Positions 7,139-12,410 of a DNA stretch of 12,410 bases are shown here, in pieces. Position 1 is the stretch's first letter. Each line of letters opens with the position of its first letter. The DNA is taken from assembly GCA_041749275.1 (NCBI GenBank), contig JBGTBQ010000319.1:1-12410 (forward strand), read 5' to 3'. The position numbers were made by a program, and so were the translations under genes. The notes beneath the pieces are model-generated. The model made no database searches. It was not told where the DNA came from and saw only the letters and a list, made by a program, of their open reading frames with translations. The DNA comes from JBGTBQ01 sp041749275 (lineage in GTDB: Bacteria; Acidobacteriota; Blastocatellia; Pyrinomonadales; Pyrinomonadaceae).

Positions 7139-8155
7139 TTGCCGCTGAGACAGATAACGAACGTCCAGCGCGAGCAAGTGTCGTTATCGCCGGAAAGTCT
7201 GGTGGCCGTCTCGCCGCCCGAGGGTGGGCGGGGTCTGCCCGCCACGATACGCCCGAACGTCGAGGGGATAGACCTAGCGGCGTGGGTGCGCGCGCACCGC
7301 GGAGAGGTCGAGGCGCTGCTGGCGTCGCACGGAGCCGTCCTCTTCCGCGGCTTTGGCCCACGTGAGGCCGCGGACTTCGAGACGCTGATGCGCGCGCTCT
7401 CCGAGCGCCTCGTCAAGTACGACTACCGCTCCACGCCGCGTAGCGAAGTGGGCGGGTACGTCTATACCTCGACGGAGTACCCCTGCGAGTTGAGCATCCC
7501 GCTGCACAACGAGATGTCATACGCCGCCGACTGGCCGATGAGGCTCTGGTTCCTATGCGCCGCGGCGGCGGCGGAGGGCGGCGAGACCCCGGTCGCCGAC
7601 AGCCGCCGGGTCTACGCGCGTCTCGACCCGGCAGTCCGCGAGCGCTTCGCGGAGAAACAGGTTCTGTACGTCCGCAACTACGGGAGCGGCTTCGACCTGC
7701 CGTGGCAGAACGTCTTTCAGACTGCCGACCCGGCGGCAGTCGAGTCGTTCTGCCGCGCCTCCGGCATCGAGTGGGAGTGGAGGGGGAGCGACCGGCTGCG
7801 GACGCGTGAGAGGCATCAGGCGGTGGCGCGCCACCCGCGGACAGGCGAGATGGTGTGGTTCAATCAGGCTCACCTCTTTCACGCCTCCAGCCTACGCGCG
7901 GAACTCCGTGACACGCTGCTGGAAGCGATGGCGGAAGACGACCTCCCACGCAACACCTACTACGGCGACGGCTCGCCTATCGAAGAGTCCGCGCTCGAAG
8001 CGATAGGCGAGGCATACGAGCGGGAGGCGGTCACCGCCCCTTGGCAGAGCGGGGACGTGCTGCTCGTTGACAATATGCTGGTCGCGCACGGGCGCGCGCC
8101 CTACCGCGGCAGGCGTCGGGTGCTGGTCGGGATGTCAGACGCGTACAAAGGCTAG
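7139..8155 (+). CDS. TauD/SyrP-like Fe(II)/2-oxoglutarate dioxygenase, probable aspartyl beta-hydroxylase
   Basis: A 338-residue TauD/TfdA-family dioxygenase. The iron ligands are His123 and Glu125 in LHNEM and His317 in VDNMLVAHGR; the following arginine-rich YRGRRRVLVGM fits 2-oxoglutarate binding. ETPVADSRRVYARLDP and EMVWFNQAHLFH are typical of the SyrP-like group found beside NRPS genes. SyrP hydroxylates carrier-bound aspartate at the beta carbon with O2, Fe(II) and 2-oxoglutarate. The next gene, 20 bp downstream, has an A domain with an aspartate code and a condensation-like domain without catalytic histidines, which supports the same reaction here: L-Asp on the carrier becoming 3-hydroxy-Asp. 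The start is TTG 7139 behind GGAGGTGA; there are 86 bp between this start and the preceding stop. Stereochemistry and substrate are inferred, not seen. Confidence 0.88.
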   Translation: MPLRQITNVQREQVSLSPESLVAVSPPEGGRGLPATIRPNVEGIDLAAWVRAHRGEVEALLASHGAVLFRGFGPREAADFETLMRALSERLVKYDYRSTPRSEVGGYVYTSTEYPCELSIPLHNEMSYAADWPMRLWFLCAAAAAEGGETPVADSRRVYARLDPAVRERFAEKQVLYVRNYGSGFDLPWQNVFQTADPAAVESFCRASGIEWEWRGSDRLRTRERHQAVARHPRTGEMVWFNQAHLFHASSLRAELRDTLLEAMAEDDLPRNTYYGDGSPIEESALEAIGEAYEREAVTAPWQSGDVLLVDNMLVAHGRAPYRGRRRVLVGMSDAYKG

Positions 8156-8175
8156 GTGGGGGGCGGTTTACTTTA

Positions 8176-11100
8176 GTGGTCACGGAGAGACAGATAGAGG
8201 GTTTCAGCCTGTCGCCCCAGCAGCGCCGTCTCTGGTTGCTCGGCGCGCGGCAGGGCGGTTCGCCGTACCGCGCCGACTGCGCCATCCTCCTACAGGGAGC
8301 GGTAGACGCGGGGGCCGTGGAGGCCGCGTTGCGCGCGGTCGTGGAGAGGCACGAAATTCTGCGGACGGAGTTCCGGTGTCTGCCGGCGATGATGCTCCCG
8401 CTACAAGTCGTGTCCGAGGGCGACGCCCTGCGGCTGACGCGGGCGGCGGCGCGCGAGCGTCCCGATGTCGATTCGCTGGTCGAAGAGTTCGCTGGCCGCA
8501 ACGGCTCTCACACCTCCGCCGCCGGCGACGGTCTCAACCTTCAAGCGATCTTGCGGACACTGACGCCCGACTCGCACCTGCTGTTGCTCTCCCTCCCGGC
8601 GCTCTGCATGGACCCGGAAGGGGCGTCGAGCCTGTTGAGGGAAATCCGTGACTGCTACGCGGCGTGCGCGCATGGGGAGCCGCTGCCCGAAGTGAAGTTC
8701 CAGTACGCCGACCTGTCCGGGTGGATGAACGGTCTGCTGCGCGACGAGGAAGCGCGGGAGGAGAGAAATTACTGGAGGAAGAAGTGCGCCGACCGGGGAG
8801 CTTTGACGAGGGCGCGGCTGCCTTTTGAGCGCGAGGTCGGCGACGAGGTGCCGCTCAACCCGCAGTACGTCGCCAGAGGTCTCGGGGCCGCGTCCGAGGC
8901 GGCGGCGCTCGCCGACGCGCTCGGCGTCCCGCTGTCAGCCGTGCTGTTGTCATGCTGGCAGGCGTTACTGCACAGGTTCACCGGCGAGAGCGAGTTCGTC
9001 CTCGGCATATCCAGCGCGGGGCGCAGCTACGAAGGGTTGGCCGGCGTGCTGGGCCTGTTCGAGAAGTACCTCCCGCTCGAATGTCGCGTTGACTGGCACC
9101 TGCCCGCGCGCGATTTCGTCAGGTCGGTGGCGGAGGCCGAGCGCGAGGCGCACGAGCGGCAAGAGTTCTTTTCGTGGGAAGAGGAGCCATCGGGCGCGGG
9201 CCTGAACTTCATCCCGTACTGCTTCAGCTTCTACACGAAGCCGGAGCCGCTGCGTGCCGGCGGCGTGTCGCTCTCGCTCTACCACAGCCACTGCGACACC
9301 GACCGCTACAGGCTCAAGCTCGTCACCGTGGCCGTTGGCGGCGAACTCGCCGCCGAATTTCATTACGACCCGGTCGCCTTCCGCCGGAGCGATGTCGAGC
9401 GCCTTGCGGCGGGGTTCTCCGCCATGCTGCGTGGCTTGGTCGGCGACCCGGCGGCGACCGTCCGCGACCTAGAGGTCGTGGACGAGGGGGAGCGCCGCCG
9501 GCTCATCCAAGAGTTCAACTACACGCGGCGCGAGTTCCGTTCTGGCCGTCTCCTCCACCAGTTGTTCGAGGAGCGGGCGCGCCTCCACCCGGAACAGGTC
9601 GCCGTCGTTTCCGGCGAGCACCGCCTGAGCTACGCCGAGCTTAACGCCGGGGCCAACCGTCTGGCGCGCCACCTGCAAGTCCTCGGCATCGAGCCGGGCG
9701 CGCTCGTCCCCATTTGCCTTGAGAGATCAGCCGACGCGATCCTATGCCTCCTCGGGGTGCTCAAAGCCGGTGGGGCCTACGTCGCGCTCGACCCGGCGCA
9801 GCCGGACGAGCGCCTCTCGCTCATGCTCGGCGAGCTGAAGCCGTCGCTGGTTCTCACGCATGAGAGATTCGCGCCCCTTTTCGAGCGTGAAGGAGTGCCG
9901 GCGATATGCCTAGACCGCGACCGCGAGTTGATAGCGCGGCAGGGCGACGAGAACGTCAAGAATAGGGCCGCCATTGAAGACCTGTGTTATGTCCTTTTCA
10001 CCTCCGGTTCAACGGGCAGTCCGAAGGGGGTAGCGGTCGAACACAGGCAGGTGCTCAACTATCTGCACGCCATCACGGCGAAACTATCGCTGGAGCCGGG
10101 CGCCTCTTACGCCACCGTCTCGACCCTCGCCGCGGACCTCGGGAACACGGCCATCTTCCCCTCGCTCGCAACCGGCGGGTGTCTGCATCTGATCCCGACG
10201 GATGTCAGCTTGAGCCCCGACGCATTCGCCGACTACATCGCGCGCCAACGCATCGACTGTCTGAAGATCGTGCCCTCTCATCTGGAGGTGCTTTTAACCG
10301 CCCCGGAACCCAGCCGGGTCTTGCCCGAGAAGCGGCTCGTCATCGGCGGCGAGGCTTCGCGGCCTCAACTCGTAGAGAGGGTGCGGAAGCTCAAACCCGG
10401 CTGCACGGTGCTCAACCACTACGGCCCTTCGGAGACGACCGTCGGCGTACTCACGTTCAACGCCGACCCTTCGCGGGGTGAAACTCTTTCCGCGACCGTG
10501 CCGCTCGGTTACCCGCTGGCGAACACGCAGGTCTACGTTCTCGATTCAGGACTGCGCCCGGTGCCGGTGTGGGTGACGGGCGAGATTTACATCGGCGGCG
10601 CGGGGCTTGCGCGTGGATACCTAGGTCACCCCGGACTCACCGCCGAACGGTTCGTCCCGAACCCGTTCAGCGCGGAGCCGGGCGCGCGCCTCTACCGCAC
10701 GGGTGACGCGGCGCGCTTCCTGCCCGACTACAGCATCGAGTTCCTCGGGCGCCTCGACCTCCAAGTGAAGGTACGTGGCTACCGCATCGAGATCGGAGAG
10801 GTCGAGGCGAGCTTGTGTGCACACCCGGCGGTCGAGCGCGCCGTCGTACTGGCGCAGGGGCAGGGCACGGGTGAAGCACGCCTCGTGGCCTACATCGTTG
10901 CCACGCAGGGGAGCGAGTTGTCCGTTGACGAACTCAAGAGCTTCCTCGCGAAGAAGCTGCCGGACTACATGCTGCCCTCGGCCTGCTTCGTCCTGCCCAG
11001 CCTCCCGCTGACATCCAACGGCAAGGTGGATCGCCGCGCACTGGCCGGCGGCAGGTATGCGAACCTCGAACTGTCGGCGCGCGCGGTCTCGCCGCGCAAC

Positions 11101-11415
11101 GAGGCCGAACGCGCCATCGCGGACATCTGGCAGGAGGTGCTCGGGCTGGAACAGGTCGGCGTCTACGACAACTTCTTCGACCTCGGCGGGCACTCGCTGC
11201 TCCTCGCCAAAGTGCACACGAAGCTCAAGCAAGTGTTCGACCGTCCCCTGACGGTAATTGACCTGTTCAAGTATTCGACCATCAGCAGCCTCGGTGAATT
11301 TCTGGCCCGGGAGCAGACGGAGCAGCCGCGCTTCGATAAGCTCTTTGACCGAGTCGGCCAACAGAGGGAAGCAATCAACCGGCAGAGACAGCGCCTCAAG
11401 GAGAAGGAACAATGA
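8176..11415 (+). CDS. One-module NRPS: inactive condensation-like (interface-type) domain, Asp-specific A domain, carrier
   Basis: A 1079-residue NRPS module. Residues about 11-440 are a condensation-superfamily domain (SPQQRRLWLL at the start), but the HHXXXDG site reads LPALCMDPEG around residues 140-149, with Pro-Ala in place of the two histidines, so peptide bond formation is unlikely. An A domain follows (LFTSGSTGSPKG near 607, YRTGD, VKVRGYRIEIGEVE, NGKVDR). Aligned with GrsA, its pocket residues are D654, L655, T658, K697, V722, G724, H748, V756, G757 and K950: DLTKVGHVGK, one conservative change from the known aspartate code DLTKVGHIGK. The carrier domain has DLGGHSL with Ser1007. A charged helical tail (about 1050-1079) may be a docking element. 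GTG start; GGTGGGGGGCGG lies before it. Its stop overlaps the next start (ATGA), so translation is probably coupled. It likely loads Asp for beta-hydroxylation by the upstream dioxygenase. Confidence 0.92.
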   Translation: MVTERQIEGFSLSPQQRRLWLLGARQGGSPYRADCAILLQGAVDAGAVEAALRAVVERHEILRTEFRCLPAMMLPLQVVSEGDALRLTRAAARERPDVDSLVEEFAGRNGSHTSAAGDGLNLQAILRTLTPDSHLLLLSLPALCMDPEGASSLLREIRDCYAACAHGEPLPEVKFQYADLSGWMNGLLRDEEAREERNYWRKKCADRGALTRARLPFEREVGDEVPLNPQYVARGLGAASEAAALADALGVPLSAVLLSCWQALLHRFTGESEFVLGISSAGRSYEGLAGVLGLFEKYLPLECRVDWHLPARDFVRSVAEAEREAHERQEFFSWEEEPSGAGLNFIPYCFSFYTKPEPLRAGGVSLSLYHSHCDTDRYRLKLVTVAVGGELAAEFHYDPVAFRRSDVERLAAGFSAMLRGLVGDPAATVRDLEVVDEGERRRLIQEFNYTRREFRSGRLLHQLFEERARLHPEQVAVVSGEHRLSYAELNAGANRLARHLQVLGIEPGALVPICLERSADAILCLLGVLKAGGAYVALDPAQPDERLSLMLGELKPSLVLTHERFAPLFEREGVPAICLDRDRELIARQGDENVKNRAAIEDLCYVLFTSGSTGSPKGVAVEHRQVLNYLHAITAKLSLEPGASYATVSTLAADLGNTAIFPSLATGGCLHLIPTDVSLSPDAFADYIARQRIDCLKIVPSHLEVLLTAPEPSRVLPEKRLVIGGEASRPQLVERVRKLKPGCTVLNHYGPSETTVGVLTFNADPSRGETLSATVPLGYPLANTQVYVLDSGLRPVPVWVTGEIYIGGAGLARGYLGHPGLTAERFVPNPFSAEPGARLYRTGDAARFLPDYSIEFLGRLDLQVKVRGYRIEIGEVEASLCAHPAVERAVVLAQGQGTGEARLVAYIVATQGSELSVDELKSFLAKKLPDYMLPSACFVLPSLPLTSNGKVDRRALAGGRYANLELSARAVSPRNEAERAIADIWQEVLGLEQVGVYDNFFDLGGHSLLLAKVHTKLKQVFDRPLTVIDLFKYSTISSLGEFLAREQTEQPRFDKLFDRVGQQREAINRQRQRLKEKEQ

Positions 11416-12410
11416 GCGAATCGTACATTCACGATCCTATCGAAAGCATTGCAATTATCGGCATGAGTGCCCGATTCCCGAAGGCACGAGACATCGCCGA
11501 GTTCTGGCGCAACCTGTGCGACGGCGTCGAGTGCATTGATTTCTTCTCGGATGAAGAGTTGCGGGCCGAAGGCGTCGATGAAGCCCTGCTGAAGAACCCG
11601 AACTACGTCAAGGCAGGCTCTCTGCTCGAAGACGCCGCGTATTTTGACGCGCCGTTCTTCGGCTACTCTCCGCGCGAGGCCGAGATCATGGACCCGCAGC
11701 AGCGCATCTTCCTCGAAGGCGCGTGGGCCGCCCTTGAGGACGCCGGCTACGACCCCGACGCCTACGACGGGGCCATCGGCGTGTACGCCGGGGCGAGCTT
11801 CTCTCACTACTCCTTCGGCCTCTACTCCAATCGGGAACTCTTCGGGTCAATGGACAGTCTCCAACTCATCCTCGGCAACGCCGAGAGTCACCTCGCAACC
11901 CGAACTTCCTACAAGCTAAACCTCAAGGGGCCGAGCGTGTTCGTGCAAAGCGCCTGCTCGACCTCGCTGGTGGCGGTGCACCTCGCCTGCCAGAGCCTCC
12001 TGAATTATCAGTGCAAGATGGCGGTGGCCGGCGGCGTCTCCGTCACCACGCCGGGGAAGTCGGGGTACATCCACCGAGAGGGCGGCGTCCTGTCGCCCGA
12101 CGGGCACTGCCGCACCTTCGACGCACAGGCCAAAGGCACGATCATCGGTAACGGTATGGGCGTCGTCGTGCTCAAGCGGCTGGGGGATGCGATAGCGGAG
12201 GGAGACCGGGTGGTGGCGGTCATCCGCGGGACGGCGATCAACAACGACGGGTCGGAGAAGGTGGGCTATACGGCGCCGAGCGTGCGCGGGCAGGCGGAGG
12301 TGATCGCGGAGGCGCAGGCGCTGGGCGGGGTGGAGGCGTGGACGGTGGGGTACGTGGAGGCGCACGGGACGGCGACGGAGTTGGGCGACCCGATTGAGGT
12401 GGAGGCGCTG
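11412..12410 (+). CDS. Polyketide synthase, N-terminal ketosynthase part, 3' truncated
   Basis: The frame opens at ATG 11412 inside the NRPS stop (ATGA) and stays open for 333 codons to the window end, so the gene is cut. After a short leader (MSESYIHDP) a ketosynthase domain begins with ESIAIIGMSARFPKA. MDPQQRIFLEGAWAALEDAGY, the active-site cysteine Cys182 in QSACSTSLVAVH, and the first catalytic histidine His318 in EAHGTAT are present; the second histidine lies beyond the window. The residue block before the cysteine is Gln-Ser rather than the common Asp-Thr, a form I associate with ketosynthases that take an amino acid or peptide from an NRPS carrier (from memory, not tested). It would condense the carrier-bound unit of the upstream NRPS with a malonyl-type extender. 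Whether an acyltransferase is in cis cannot be seen. Codon style changes sharply near 12175. Confidence 0.95.
   Translation, partial: MSESYIHDPIESIAIIGMSARFPKARDIAEFWRNLCDGVECIDFFSDEELRAEGVDEALLKNPNYVKAGSLLEDAAYFDAPFFGYSPREAEIMDPQQRIFLEGAWAALEDAGYDPDAYDGAIGVYAGASFSHYSFGLYSNRELFGSMDSLQLILGNAESHLATRTSYKLNLKGPSVFVQSACSTSLVAVHLACQSLLNYQCKMAVAGGVSVTTPGKSGYIHREGGVLSPDGHCRTFDAQAKGTIIGNGMGVVVLKRLGDAIAEGDRVVAVIRGTAINNDGSEKVGYTAPSVRGQAEVIAEAQALGGVEAWTVGYVEAHGTATELGDPIEVEAL

Noticed and set aside
10621..11412. Long open frame on the minus strand
   Set aside because: It is antisense to well-recognised A and carrier domain motifs; GC-rich coding DNA gives such open frames by chance.

Overview
The window is a piece of a hybrid nonribosomal peptide / polyketide gene cluster from a GC-rich bacterium. 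Coding DNA is clearly GC-rich and the one long intergenic region is visibly more AT-rich. All genes read left to right. No ribosomal or housekeeping gene is present, so I cannot place the taxon; a soil-type bacterium with large secondary-metabolite clusters is a guess. Both ends cut through conserved synthase domains (an adenylation domain on the left, a ketosynthase on the right).

Layout. (1) 1-1470: the 3' end of an NRPS gene (end of an A domain, carrier domain, type I thioesterase), closed by a GC hairpin plus T-run terminator at 1478-1511. (2) 1471-2197: about 730 bp without a convincing gene, holding the terminator, one good sigma70-like promoter (1706-1734) and a 7-3-7 inverted repeat (2046-2062). 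(3) 2198-6631: three consecutive radical SAM enzymes of different families: an AmmeMemoRadiSam/PflA-like enzyme with an extra C-terminal domain, a SPASM-domain enzyme, and a HemN-like enzyme without the extra HemN cysteine. (4) 6637-7052: a small membrane protein split by an apparent frameshift. (5) 7139-8155: a TauD/SyrP-type Fe(II)/2-oxoglutarate dioxygenase starting at TTG behind a strong Shine-Dalgarno. (6) 8176-11415: a one-module NRPS whose first domain is condensation-like but lacks the catalytic histidines, followed by an A domain whose binding-pocket code reads DLTKVGHVGK (aspartate) and a carrier domain. (7) 11412-12410: the start of a polyketide synthase (ketosynthase), overlapping the NRPS stop by ATGA.

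Working model (inference). The NRPS loads L-aspartate on its carrier. The histidine-less condensation-like domain recruits the dioxygenase instead of making a peptide bond, giving carrier-bound beta-hydroxyaspartate. The ketosynthase then takes this unit on. The NRPS piece at 1-1470 carries a release thioesterase and would act last, so gene order and assembly order differ. The three radical SAM enzymes, in the same gene run, are candidate tailoring enzymes. Three different radical SAM families beside a beta-hydroxyaspartate NRPS-PKS line match no pathway I can name, and they are the most interesting feature here.
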